A stretch of DNA of 64,000 nt from Nocardioides jishulii. GTDB lineage: Bacteria > Actinomycetota > Actinomycetes > Propionibacteriales > Nocardioidaceae. The DNA lies in NCBI RefSeq assembly GCF_006007965.1, contig NZ_CP040748.1, forward strand, positions 2,914,001 to 2,978,000. The letters are read 5' to 3'. Of the stretch, positions 9,098 through 16,696 are shown piece after piece. How positions within the stretch are numbered: the stretch's first letter is position 1; each line of letters begins with the position of its first letter. The position numbers and the translations under genes are program-made. The notes below the pieces were generated by a model. It made no database searches, was not told the DNA's origin, and was given only the letters and a program-made list of their open reading frames with translations.

Positions 9098-9113
9098 TCG
9101 AACATGCGTTCGA
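9098..9113. promoter_or_regulatory. LexA (SOS) box upstream of the DUF222/HNH gene
   Basis: The 16-bp site TCGAACATGCGTTCGA is an exact match to the actinobacterial SOS consensus TCGAAC-N4-GTTCGA. It sits 13 bp before the ATG of the minus-strand DUF222 gene, where bound LexA would block transcription. Confidence 0.92.
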
Positions 9114-9143
9114 ATGGCCACACGCCAAACGGGGTATCCCGAG

Positions 9144-9848
9144 TCAGTCCGCCCGCTCCACGCCCCCGAAGTGCACCGTCACGATCCCTCGCCGCGTACG
9201 CAGGTGGTAGCGCGTGCGCCCCACCTTCTCGACCGTCCCGACCACCCCGTCGAAGCGGCCCGGCACGACGATGCGGGCTTGCTCCCCCACCACGAGCCGC
9301 CCGGACGCCGGCGCCGCACCTCTCAGCGCGGCGAGCTCCTGGACGTACGACGGCGACATCGGCACCGTCCGCCCACGGTAGGTCCAGACGAAGACGTGAT
9401 CGCGGTGGAACCCTCGCGCGCACTCGCGGCACGACGCGACGCGGTGCGGGCGACGGTGCCGCTCCACGACGTGGCCGGCGCTGCACACCCCGACCCAGTC
9501 GCCGGGCACCCGGGGCGCCTCCGGATCGACGCACCGACGCCCGGAGCTGCCGATGCGCAGGGCGGTGGCCCGCCACCGCTCCGAGTGGCCCTCACGCGGC
9601 GGAAGCAGGGCGTGGGCGATCTCGTGCAGGATCGTGTCGCGCACCTCTGCCTCGGAGTGCAGGCGGGTCAGAGGCGCACTCAGCGAGATGGTCCGCGACT
9701 CGTAGCGGCACACACCGGCACGCCGCTTGGCGTGGTCGAAGGTGACCCTCCACCCCCTCAACCCGTGACGGGCCACCAGCTCCTCGGCGAGCCTGCGCGC
9801 TGCTTCGACGTCCACGCCGCAGATTCCAGCACCCTCCGCCGACAGCAA
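9144..9848 (-). CDS. SprT-like zinc metallopeptidase
   Basis: The N-terminal half contains the zincin motif HEIAHALL (HEIAH at residues 75-79) after YESRTISLS, followed by EGHSERWRATA. A cysteine-rich region with RRC, CSAGH and CREC patterns matches the zinc ribbon of SprT-like proteins. The C-terminal 70 residues form a small KOW/SH3-like region (GEQARIVVPGRFDGVVGTVEKV). Relatives include SprT and the eukaryotic DNA-protein-crosslink protease Spartan, so a DNA-repair or protein-turnover role is possible. The first start is a TTG at 9848; a GTG at 9815 is an alternative. It lies 51 bp after the symporter gene on the same strand. Confidence 0.82.
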   Translation of the reverse strand: MLSAEGAGICGVDVEAARRLAEELVARHGLRGWRVTFDHAKRRAGVCRYESRTISLSAPLTRLHSEAEVRDTILHEIAHALLPPREGHSERWRATALRIGSSGRRCVDPEAPRVPGDWVGVCSAGHVVERHRRPHRVASCRECARGFHRDHVFVWTYRGRTVPMSPSYVQELAALRGAAPASGRLVVGEQARIVVPGRFDGVVGTVEKVGRTRYHLRTRRGIVTVHFGGVERAD

Positions 9849-9899
9849 CGGCCCCCACCCACCGGGGCAGGAGCCGTCGCGTGAGCGAGGAGACGCAGG

Positions 9900-11300
9900 T
9901 CAGGCAGCGACCGGGGTGGTCACGACCTCGTCCTTGAGGACCTCGCCGCCGCGCGGGGCGTCGTACACGGTCTCGTTGAGGATGCCCTCGCGCTTCGCCA
10001 CCAGCGTCGGCACGAGGCTCTGACCCGCCACGTTGACCGCGGTGCGGCCCATGTCGAGGATCGGGTCGATGGCGAGCAGCAGCCCGACGCCCTCGAGCGG
10101 CAGGCCGAGCGTCGAGAGCGTGAGCGTCAACATGACGGTCGCGCCGGTGACGCCAGCCGTGGCCGCCGAGCCGATGACGGCGACGAAGGCGATCAGCAGG
10201 TAGTCGGTGAGTCCCAGGTCGAGCCCGAAGAACTGCGCGACGAAGATCGCGGAGATCGCCGGGTAGATCGAGGCGCAGCCGTCCATCTTGGTGGTCGCGC
10301 CCAGCGGCACGGCGAAGGCCGCGTACGCCCGCGGCACACCGAGGTTGCGCTCGGTCACCGCCTGCGTCATCGGCATGGTGCCGACCGAGGAGCGCGACAC
10401 GAAGGCGAGCTGGATCGCAGGCCAGGCGCCGGAGAACCACTGCTTGACCGAGAGCCCGTTGACCTTCAGCAGCACCGGGTAGACCACGAAGAGCACCAGC
10501 GCGAGGCCGATGTAGATGGCGATCGAGAAGGTGCCGAGCGAGCCCAGCGCGTCCCAGCCGTAGGTGGCCACGGCCTTGCCCAGCAGACCCACGGTCGCGA
10601 TCGGCGCCAGGAGGATGACCCACCACAGCACCTTCTGCACGACGGCGAGCGCGGAGCGTACGACCGCGAGGAACGGCTCGGCGGCGTCGCCGACCCTCAG
10701 CGCGGCCACGCCGATCGCGATCGCCACGACGAGGATCTGGAGCACGTTGAAGGAGAGGCCGACCGAGCCGTCGGAGCCGGCGCTCGTCTCCAGGCCGAGG
10801 AAGTTCGCGGGGACGAGACCGGTCAGGAAGTCGAGCCACGAGCCGGTGCTCGACGGGGCGGCAGCCGCGTCGGCGCTCACGCTGGTGTTGGCGCCGGGCT
10901 GGAGGACCAGCCCCAGGGCGATGCCGATCGCCACGGCGATCAGCGCGGTGCCGGCGAACCAGACCAGCGTCTTCCACGCCAGTCGCGCGGCGCCGGTCAC
11001 CTCACGCAGGTTGGCGATGGAGGCGACGATCGCCAGGAAGACCAACGGCGGGACGATCGCCCGCAGCAGGGTCACGAAGATCGAGCCCACGGTGGTGAGG
11101 GTCTCGGTGAGCCAGTTGGGGTCGACGACCCCGGTCTCGGGGTCGACCCCGTCGGCGCCCATCTGGCGCGCGACGAGACCGAGCACGACACCCAGGACGA
11201 GACCGATCAGGACCTGGACGCCGAACGACGGGAGCCAGCGACGCCGCCGCGGAGCGGAAGCGTCCGGCTGCGACTCGGAGGACGTGACAGCAGAACTCAT
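9900..11300 (-). CDS. Dicarboxylate/amino acid:cation symporter (DAACS family)
   Basis: A membrane protein of 466 residues resembling DctA/GltP. A short charged N-terminus (residues 1-25) precedes TM1 (VQVLIGLVLGVVLGLV). Family hallmarks are the serine-rich re-entrant loop (AFVSRSSVGTMPMTQAV), the PLGATTKMDGCA segment and a GQSLVPTLVAKREG tail replacing the usual NVxGD region. It couples import of C4-dicarboxylates or Glu/Asp to Na+ or H+. The ATG at 11300 is preceded by an AAAGG sequence. Substrate preference cannot be decided from sequence alone. Confidence 0.9.
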   Translation of the reverse strand: MSSAVTSSESQPDASAPRRRRWLPSFGVQVLIGLVLGVVLGLVARQMGADGVDPETGVVDPNWLTETLTTVGSIFVTLLRAIVPPLVFLAIVASIANLREVTGAARLAWKTLVWFAGTALIAVAIGIALGLVLQPGANTSVSADAAAAPSSTGSWLDFLTGLVPANFLGLETSAGSDGSVGLSFNVLQILVVAIAIGVAALRVGDAAEPFLAVVRSALAVVQKVLWWVILLAPIATVGLLGKAVATYGWDALGSLGTFSIAIYIGLALVLFVVYPVLLKVNGLSVKQWFSGAWPAIQLAFVSRSSVGTMPMTQAVTERNLGVPRAYAAFAVPLGATTKMDGCASIYPAISAIFVAQFFGLDLGLTDYLLIAFVAVIGSAATAGVTGATVMLTLTLSTLGLPLEGVGLLLAIDPILDMGRTAVNVAGQSLVPTLVAKREGILNETVYDAPRGGEVLKDEVVTTPVAA

Positions 11301-11505
11301 GAGGTGCCTTTCAGGAGGCAGGGAGAAGGGTCGGAGGAGGCGGGGCGCCCACGGCGGCCCCGGCCCTCAGCGACAACGGCTGCTGTGCGTGCGTGAGAGG
11401 TCGACGACGAGGCGGCGCGTCAGGCGCACGCCGGAGTCGAGGCTCGTCACAGAGGTCACGAGCAGCACAACGCCCCCTCGCCCGCAGACATTCCTGCGAC
11501 GTACG

Positions 11506-11931
11506 TCACGCCCACCGCGCGGCCGTGTCAGCGGCAGCCTCGACGACCGTCTCGGCGTCACCGGAGCGCAGCACCTCGGCCGGCGTACGCCCGTGCCACT
11601 GCTCGTCGGGCGTGGTCATCCACAGCCCCACCGACCACACCGGCGCACCCTCGAAGGCCGCCATCACCTCGGCCACGCCGGGCAGGACGGCGCCGTCGAC
11701 AACCTGCCACGTCGGGAAGACCCAGTAGCCGTCGGCGGTCGGCAGCGCCAGCACCTTGCGCGCCTCGCGCAGGGCCCGGACCTCGACCGGCGCCAACGGC
11801 TCACCGTCGCTTCCGAGCGCCTCCCCCATCGCCCGTTCGTCGTAGAAGTCGGGACCCACCTGTTCCGCCATCGGGTTCGCCGACACCCCCGACGACGATC
11901 GTCCCGAGTCCTTCCCGCCACGCGCTGCCAT
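11506..11931 (-). CDS. Small DUF2384/MbcA-like protein (orphan antitoxin-like C-terminal domain)
   Basis: A 141-residue soluble protein whose second half (residues about 53-140) runs LREARKVLALPTADGYWVFP, WQVVDG, then WSVGLWMTTPDEQWHGRTP and LRSGDAETVVEAA. This resembles the Xre/MbcA/ParS toxin-binding (DUF2384) fold of antitoxins usually paired with RES-domain toxins. No RES toxin gene is adjacent, so it is an orphan or acts on a distant partner. The ATG at 11931 has a GAGGG ribosome-binding site 8 bp upstream. It is divergent from the Ig-like protein gene, so the 188-bp intergenic region may serve both. Confidence 0.6.
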   Translation of the reverse strand: MAARGGKDSGRSSSGVSANPMAEQVGPDFYDERAMGEALGSDGEPLAPVEVRALREARKVLALPTADGYWVFPTWQVVDGAVLPGVAEVMAAFEGAPVWSVGLWMTTPDEQWHGRTPAEVLRSGDAETVVEAAADTAARWA

Positions 11932-12012
11932 GACCATCCCTCTTCCCACGTCCGGACACGCAAGTGGGGATGCCCCAGCCACCCGTTCCCAAACGTCATC
12001 GCCCAGCCGTTC

Positions 12013-12038
12013 CGTAGCAATTCGTGGAACGCCCGGGG
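12013..12038 (+). promoter_or_regulatory. 26-bp upstream element, copy 1 (near-identical copy at 15467)
   Basis: Starts CGTAGCAA and contains CGTGGAACG, ending CGGGG. It matches the element at 15467-15492 at 22 of 26 positions. It lies about 80 bp upstream of the Ig-like gene start, inside GTTCC-N12-GGAAC dyad symmetry. Probably a regulator or sigma-factor site common to the surface-protein cluster. Confidence 0.55.
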
Positions 12039-12058
12039 CCCTCGCGTGACCGGCTGGT

Positions 12059-12075
12059 GGAGCGCTCCTTCGTAG
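12059..12075 (+). promoter_or_regulatory. Promoter-proximal motif GGA-N9-CGTAG, copy 1
   Basis: The 17-bp GGA-N9-CGTAG lies 44 bp before the GTG of the Ig-like gene. Copies with the same spacing occur before the TasA-like gene (14148) and the membrane-protein gene (15502), each preceded by a TGGT/CTGT-rich stretch. The constant distance to start codons suggests a core promoter or operator element. Confidence 0.5.
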
Positions 12076-12118
12076 CGTTGGCACCGACGTCCCACCCACG
12101 AGACCCGAGGAGCCACCG

Positions 12119-13951
12119 GTGACCCCACCCAGCTGCCACCTGCATCCTTGGGTCGCCCTCGTGGCTGCCGCCCTGGTCACCCTCGTCGCGGTCGACGACG
12201 GACCGGTCCCCTCCGGCGCCACCTTCACCTCCAACTCACGCGCCGCGGGCCAGGTCACCGCCGCGGCCGACTGGACCGCCCCCACCGTCGCCGTCGTCTC
12301 GCCGGGCAGCTCCGTCAAGGACGTCACCACCATCGCGGTGGAGGCCTCCGACGCCGAGTCGGGCATCGGCTCGGTCACGCTCGAGCAGCTGGCCCCGGGC
12401 ACCGACGTGTGGGTGACCGTCTGCACCGACACCACCGCTCCCTACTCCTGCGCCTGGGACACCCGCCCCCTCGCCGACGGCTCGTACGCCCTGCGAGCGA
12501 GGGCCACCGACCGCACGGGCCTGCAGGCGACGTCGGCCGAGGTGCGGACGACCGTGGCCAACCGGCTCGTCGTCACCCTCGACTCCCCCGGCGACGAGGT
12601 GCGCGGCACGGTCGCGCTCACCACCGCTGTCCACAACCCCGGCACCCTCACCCACACCGTGCGCCTGGAGTACGCGGCCGAGGGGGCGAGCACCTGGCGG
12701 GCGATCTGCTCCGGCCTGCGCAGCCCCTACGCCTGCGCCTGGAACACCACGACGGTCGCCTCCGGTGACTACGAGCTGCGGGCCGTCGTCCTCGACAGCC
12801 AGGGCCGCGCCGTCGCCACCTCCACGCTCGTCGAGGTCACCGTCGACAACGTCGCCCCCACGGTGACCATGGTCGACCCGGGCAGCCCGCTGAGCGGCAC
12901 GCGTACGTTTGCCGCGACCGCCTCGGACGCACACTCGGGCCTCGAGCTCGTCGTCCTCCAGTACGCCGCCACCGGCACCTCGGTGTGGCGCGACCTGTGC
13001 ACGCTCACCCAGGAGCCCTGGTCCTGCCGCGTCGCCACCTCGACCCTGCCCGACGGCAGCTACTCGTTGCGAGCCGTGGCCACGGACGCCGCCGGCAACT
13101 CCACCACCTCGGCTCCCGTCACCCAGCGCCTGGTCGACAACACCGTCTCCTCGATCTCCGTCGACGGACCCGACCTGATGACCGGCACCGTGCAGGTGAC
13201 CGCGGCCGCCAGCTCTACCGCCGACGTGGCCCAGGTGCGCTTCCAGTACGCCGTCGACGGCAGCTCCACCTGGACCGACCTGTGCACCGACACGGCTGCC
13301 CCGTGGAGCTGCGCGTGGGACACGACGACCGTCCCCAACGGCACCTACTCGTTGCGCGCGGTCATGGTCGACGGCCTGGGCCGGAGCCTGACCTCGGCTG
13401 CGGCCCCCGGGCACCGGGTCGACAACACCCCGCTGCGCGGCCTCGACGTGCAGACCGCCAACGGCGGGACGAGCGCCGGCCGGACTGACAACGGCGACAC
13501 GATGACCTTCACCTACAGCGGCGCGGTCAACCCGGGCAGCCTGCTCGCCGGGTGGGACGGCACGGCGCGCAACGTCTCGGTCCGCCTGCGTGACGGCGCC
13601 GTGCTCAAGCTCGGCAAGACCGACGACACGATCGACGTGCTCACCACCAACGGGGCGGCCGTCCACCTCGGCTCGGTGAACCTCAAGGGCGACTACATCC
13701 GCAAGAACCGCACCGCGACGTACGCCTCGACGATGACGGCCCGTACGACGACGCTGGCCGACGGCACCCAGCAGACCACGGTGACGCTCAAGCTGGGCTC
13801 GGTCTACTGGCTCCACCTCACCTACCCGAGGACCGTCAGGAGCTCCAGCACGATGGCGTGGAGCCCATCCGCACTGGCCACCGACACGCTCGGTCGCGCC
13901 TGCTCCACCGCCCTGGTCCACGAGTCCGGCGCCGCCGACCGGGAGTTCTGA
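12119..13951 (+). CDS. Secreted protein with four CX8C Ig-like repeats (SipW-cluster surface protein)
   Basis: A 610-residue exported protein. The N-terminus has a hydrophobic stretch (WVALVAAALVTLVAV) followed by PSGATFTS, the same SGATFTS motif found after the signal region of the TasA-like neighbour, suggesting processing by the same SipW-like peptidase. Four Ig-like repeats of about 95 residues follow (roughly 50-145, 145-240, 240-340, 340-435). Each holds a C-x8-C pair (for example CTDTTAPYSC) and a DGSYALRA-like strand before the next repeat. The C-terminal 150 residues form a distinct domain (NGDTMTFTYSGAVNPGS, then GWDGTARNVSVRLRDGA). GTG start with GGAG 8 bp upstream. No LPxTG or membrane anchor is seen, so it is secreted or fibre-associated. 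Function is inferred to be adhesion or matrix. Confidence 0.75.
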   Translation: MTPPSCHLHPWVALVAAALVTLVAVDDGPVPSGATFTSNSRAAGQVTAAADWTAPTVAVVSPGSSVKDVTTIAVEASDAESGIGSVTLEQLAPGTDVWVTVCTDTTAPYSCAWDTRPLADGSYALRARATDRTGLQATSAEVRTTVANRLVVTLDSPGDEVRGTVALTTAVHNPGTLTHTVRLEYAAEGASTWRAICSGLRSPYACAWNTTTVASGDYELRAVVLDSQGRAVATSTLVEVTVDNVAPTVTMVDPGSPLSGTRTFAATASDAHSGLELVVLQYAATGTSVWRDLCTLTQEPWSCRVATSTLPDGSYSLRAVATDAAGNSTTSAPVTQRLVDNTVSSISVDGPDLMTGTVQVTAAASSTADVAQVRFQYAVDGSSTWTDLCTDTAAPWSCAWDTTTVPNGTYSLRAVMVDGLGRSLTSAAAPGHRVDNTPLRGLDVQTANGGTSAGRTDNGDTMTFTYSGAVNPGSLLAGWDGTARNVSVRLRDGAVLKLGKTDDTIDVLTTNGAAVHLGSVNLKGDYIRKNRTATYASTMTARTTTLADGTQQTTVTLKLGSVYWLHLTYPRTVRSSSTMAWSPSALATDTLGRACSTALVHESGAADREF

Positions 13952-13973
13952 GGCGTCGGCACCACCCCCGATC

Positions 13974-14018
13974 AGACCCCTGGTCCAGTCCGTCCCGTCC
14001 GGACAGGGCCAGGGGTCT
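13974..14018 (+). terminator. Hairpin after the Ig-like protein gene
   Basis: Arms AGACCCCTGG and CCAGGGGTCT enclose an inner GTCCG/CGGAC helix, starting 22 bp past the stop codon. There is no long T-run, which is common in actinobacteria. It separates this gene from the TasA-like transcription unit. Confidence 0.6.
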
Positions 14019-14023
14019 CACCA

Positions 14024-14107
14024 CGTGTCCCGCCCGGATCCACACCTGTCCACGACCGTGGTTCCGCGCTGGTTCCCACCCGTGTCCAGCGGTTGCCAAC
14101 CGTGTCC
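14024..14107 (+). repeat. Three direct copies of CGTGTCC upstream of the TasA-like gene
   Basis: CGTGTCC occurs at 14024-14030, 14081-14087 and 14101-14107. The last two are 20 bp apart, two helical turns, and lie 41-47 bp before the GGA-N9-CGTAG motif. Such phased repeats often bind response regulators. An inverted copy (GGACACG) is present at 11954-11960 upstream of the Ig-like gene. Confidence 0.4.
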
Positions 14108-14147
14108 CGAACAGGGGCTGGGCGGGGAGTTCACGGGGGGTTGCTGT

Positions 14148-14164
14148 GGATCGCTGCGCCGTAG
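14148..14164 (+). promoter_or_regulatory. Promoter-proximal motif GGA-N9-CGTAG, copy 2
   Basis: Same 17-bp layout as at 12059 and 15502, here 64 bp before the ATG of the TasA-like gene. It is followed by an AT-rich GATTTTTCC stretch that could mark the transcription start region. Confidence 0.5.
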
Positions 14165-14228
14165 ATTTTTCCTTGTCAGGCCGGGAAACACGAAGAAGTT
14201 CCGGCCACCACCCTCCAAGGAGAACACC

Positions 14229-14783
14229 ATGAACGCCGCCACCACCGCCACCGGGACCAGCCGCTCCAAGAAGGTCCTCATCCCCCTGGCCACGCTGCTC
14301 GCAGCTGGTGCGATCGCGGTCGGCTCGGGCGCCACGTTCACCTCCACCACCGGCAACACCATCAGCGCCGTCACCTCCGGCACCCTGAGCCAGTCCAACA
14401 GCAAGGACGGCCAGGCGGTCTTCAACCTCACCGACATGAAGCCCGGCGACACCGTCACCGGTTCGCTCACGATCACCAACACCGGCTCGCTGCCCGCCGC
14501 CTTCTCGCTGACCGAGGTCACCTCGAGCAACTCGTTCGACAAGGACAAGCTGACGCTGACGATCAAGACCGCCACCGGCACGCCGGTCTTCTCCGGCAAC
14601 TTCGGTGACCTCGAGGACGGCAAGAAGAGCGCACTGGGCACCTTCGCCCCGGCCGCAGCCACCACCTACACCTTCACCGTCGGCCTGGAAGCCTCCGCCG
14701 ACAACACCCAGCAGGGCAAGACCGCCAGCGCCGTCTACTCCTGGGACTCGGTCCAGCTCGCCGGCGAGAACTTCGCCGGCTGA
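14229..14783 (+). CDS. TasA/camelysin-like exported protein
   Basis: A 184-residue protein. A signal peptide-like segment (residues 13-33, KKVLIPLATLLAAGAIAVGS) ends in GATFTST, as in SipW substrates. The mature part has the camelysin/TasA (peptidase M73) pattern: LSQSNSKDGQAVFNLTDMKP, then GDTVTGSLTITNTGSLPAAF, TSSNSFDKDKL and a C-terminal YTFTVGLEA. TasA of Bacillus builds biofilm fibres; camelysin-type relatives are surface proteins. The ATG at 14229 follows AAGGAGA at ideal distance. The sipW-like gene starts 41 bp downstream and is likely co-transcribed. Its small size suits a fibre subunit. Confidence 0.82.
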   Translation: MNAATTATGTSRSKKVLIPLATLLAAGAIAVGSGATFTSTTGNTISAVTSGTLSQSNSKDGQAVFNLTDMKPGDTVTGSLTITNTGSLPAAFSLTEVTSSNSFDKDKLTLTIKTATGTPVFSGNFGDLEDGKKSALGTFAPAAATTYTFTVGLEASADNTQQGKTASAVYSWDSVQLAGENFAG

Positions 14784-14824
14784 CCATCCCTGACTGACCG
14801 TCCCGACTGAGTCCAGGAGCCACG

Positions 14825-15433
14825 ATGTCGCGTCCCCTCACCGCCGTCCGCACCGTCGCAGGGTGGCTCGCCAACCTGCTGCTGGTCGCGGTGGTGCTCG
14901 GCTGCGCTGCCTACGTGGCTCCTGGCCTCTTCGGCTACGAGCGCTACGTGATCACGGGTGGCTCGATGTCGGGCACCTTCGAGAAGGGTTCCCTGGCCTT
15001 CGAGAAGCGCGTCCCGGTCGCCGAGCTCGAGGTCGGCGACGTCATCACCTACCTGCCGCCCGCCGACAGCGGCGTGAGCACCCTGGTCACCCACCGCATC
15101 ACCTCGATCGAGCCGGGCGAGGACGGCACCCGTGTCATGCAGACGCAAGGTGACGCCAACCCCGACCCCGACCCGTGGGAGTTCAGCCTCACCGCCCCCA
15201 CCCAGCCCGTCGTGGCGCAGACCGTCCCGCACCTGGGCCACGTCTTCATCGCGCTCGCCAACCCCCAGGTCCGCGTCCTCGTGATCGGAGGCCCCGCAGC
15301 GCTCATCGCCCTGCTGGCCCTGCGCGACCTCATCGTGGCCCTGCGCTCCCACACCCCGCCCTCGCGCCCGCACACCCCCGGCACCGGCGGGCGCATCCCG
15401 GGCCAGGCCGCCGGGGGCGTCTCTCCGGCGTAG
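14825..15433 (+). CDS. sipW: Signal peptidase I, ER-type (SipW-like)
   Basis: A membrane-bound signal peptidase of 202 residues. TM1 is at about 11-32; the box B catalytic serine is S47 in ITGGSMSGTF. Box D has His instead of Lys: TLVTHRI with H90, the hallmark of the ER/SipW type. Box E-like TQGDANPDPDPW lies at 107-118. A second hydrophobic segment is near 140-165, and a Pro/Ser-rich cytoplasmic tail follows. SipW enzymes mature TasA-type proteins. The gene lies directly after the TasA-like gene with an AGGAGCC ribosome-binding site, so it probably processes that protein and the Ig-like protein upstream. Confidence 0.92.
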   Translation: MSRPLTAVRTVAGWLANLLLVAVVLGCAAYVAPGLFGYERYVITGGSMSGTFEKGSLAFEKRVPVAELEVGDVITYLPPADSGVSTLVTHRITSIEPGEDGTRVMQTQGDANPDPDPWEFSLTAPTQPVVAQTVPHLGHVFIALANPQVRVLVIGGPAALIALLALRDLIVALRSHTPPSRPHTPGTGGRIPGQAAGGVSPA

Positions 15434-15466
15434 CAGCTGGCCCTGCCGGTTCCCCCGGGCGCTCCG

Positions 15467-15492
15467 CGTAGCAAAACGTGGAACGTACGGGG
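15467..15492 (+). promoter_or_regulatory. 26-bp upstream element, copy 2
   Basis: Near copy (22/26) of the element at 12013-12038, starting CGTAGCAA and containing CGTGGAACG. The gap to its downstream GGA-N9-CGTAG motif is 11 bp shorter than in copy 1, about one helical turn, so both elements would face the same side of the DNA. Confidence 0.55.
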
Positions 15493-15501
15493 ATCTGGTG
15501 T

Positions 15502-15518
15502 GGAAGAGCTTTTCGTAG
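15502..15518 (+). promoter_or_regulatory. Promoter-proximal motif GGA-N9-CGTAG, copy 3
   Basis: Lies 58 bp before the ATG of the small membrane-protein gene that leads the two-component operon, with the same layout as copies at 12059 and 14148. Confidence 0.5.
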
Positions 15519-15575
15519 GGTGTGACGTCCAGGCACCTCCCACCTCCGGATCCATGAGCCAGAAAGGGGCCCGAG

Positions 15576-15971
15576 ATGAAGCGCACCAGCACCTGGGCCT
15601 CTCGCCTCACCGCCCTCAGCACCACGGCCATCGCCCTCCTCCTGCTCCAGCGGCTCACCCACCCGCTCACCAGCAGCTCCGTCGTCCTGGTGGTGGCGAT
15701 CGCGGTTGCGGGCATCGGAGCTGCCGTGAAGATGACCCTGCACAACTGCTTCGAGTCGCACCTGATGGTCAGCCTGGTCGCGGGGGCCACCCTGGTCGGC
15801 ACCCTGCTGAGCGTCACGCTCGGGCTGCCCGGCGCCGAGCGCGCCGACCTCGGCCCGGTCCACGGTGCGTTGATCGCGCTGCCCGTCGTCGCGCTCGGTC
15901 TGCAGAACGCCGACGCCCGCCTGCAGAGGCGGCTGCGGGGCGAGCGGTCGCGCCGCACGTATGCTTCCTGA
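15576..15971 (+). CDS. Small four-helix membrane protein leading the two-component operon
   Basis: A 131-residue protein with about four hydrophobic segments (near 10-27, 33-52, 64-84, 95-110) and a basic C-terminus ending RRLRGERSRR. No family is recognised. ATG 15576 follows AAAGGGG. It ends 2 bp before the response-regulator ATG, so the three genes to the kinase are probably one operon. It could be a membrane sensor accessory or an exporter-like partner. The function is unknown. Confidence 0.65.
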   Translation: MKRTSTWASRLTALSTTAIALLLLQRLTHPLTSSSVVLVVAIAVAGIGAAVKMTLHNCFESHLMVSLVAGATLVGTLLSVTLGLPGAERADLGPVHGALIALPVVALGLQNADARLQRRLRGERSRRTYAS

Positions 15972-15973
15972 CC

Positions 15974-16696
15974 ATGCCACCCCAGGTGCTGCTCGTCGAG
16001 GACGACGACAAGATCGCTGCCCCGCTCGTGCGCACCCTGGAGCGTGAGGGCTACGACGTCAGGCGGGTGCCGGAGGGCCAACGCGCGCTCGACACCCTCG
16101 CGACCTCGCAGGTGGACCTCCTGCTGCTCGACCTCGGCCTTCCCGACATGGACGGCCTCGACGTCTGTCGCCGCGCCCGGGAGGACGGCTACACCGGCGG
16201 CATCATCATCCTCACCGCCCGCGACGGGGAGCTCGACCGCGTGGTCGGCCTCGACGTCGGTGCCGACGACTACCTGGCCAAGCCGTTCGGGCTGGCCGAG
16301 CTGCTGGCCCGGACTCGCGCGCTCCTGCGCCGCAGCGCTGCTGCACCGACGCCGACCGTGGCCCCAGCGGCCCCCACCGCAGCAGCGGCGGCCATCGACT
16401 CGTCCCGCCTGCGCGTCGACGTCCAGGCCCGCCGGGTCTGGGTGCGCGAGCAGGAGCTCGCCGTGACCACCAAGGAGTTCGACGTGCTGGCGCTCCTCGC
16501 CGCGATCCGCGGAGCCGTGGTCAGCCGCGAGCAGCTGATCAACGACGTCTGGGACGAGAACTGGTTCGGCTCCACGAAGATGTTGGACGCCGCAGTGGGA
16601 CGACTGCGCCACAAGCTCGAGGAAGCCGCAGCGCCGGCCCGCATCACCACCGTACGAGGCATCGGCTTCCGCCTCGAGGACGTCCCAGATGCGTGA
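15974..16696 (+). CDS. OmpR/PhoB-family response regulator
   Basis: A two-domain regulator of 240 residues. The receiver domain (1-115) has VLLVEDDDKIA with the acidic pair, the phosphorylated Asp in LLLLDLGLPDMDG, the switch Thr in IILTARDG and the Lys in DDYLAKPFG. An Ala/Pro/Thr-rich linker (about 122-145) precedes a winged-helix DNA-binding domain (150-238; TTKEFDVLALLA, VVSREQLINDVW, then TTVRGIGFRLED). Its stop overlaps the kinase start by 8 bp. It is the prime candidate to bind the shared motifs upstream of the Ig-like and TasA-like genes. Confidence 0.95.
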   Translation: MPPQVLLVEDDDKIAAPLVRTLEREGYDVRRVPEGQRALDTLATSQVDLLLLDLGLPDMDGLDVCRRAREDGYTGGIIILTARDGELDRVVGLDVGADDYLAKPFGLAELLARTRALLRRSAAAPTPTVAPAAPTAAAAAIDSSRLRVDVQARRVWVREQELAVTTKEFDVLALLAAIRGAVVSREQLINDVWDENWFGSTKMLDAAVGRLRHKLEEAAAPARITTVRGIGFRLEDVPDA

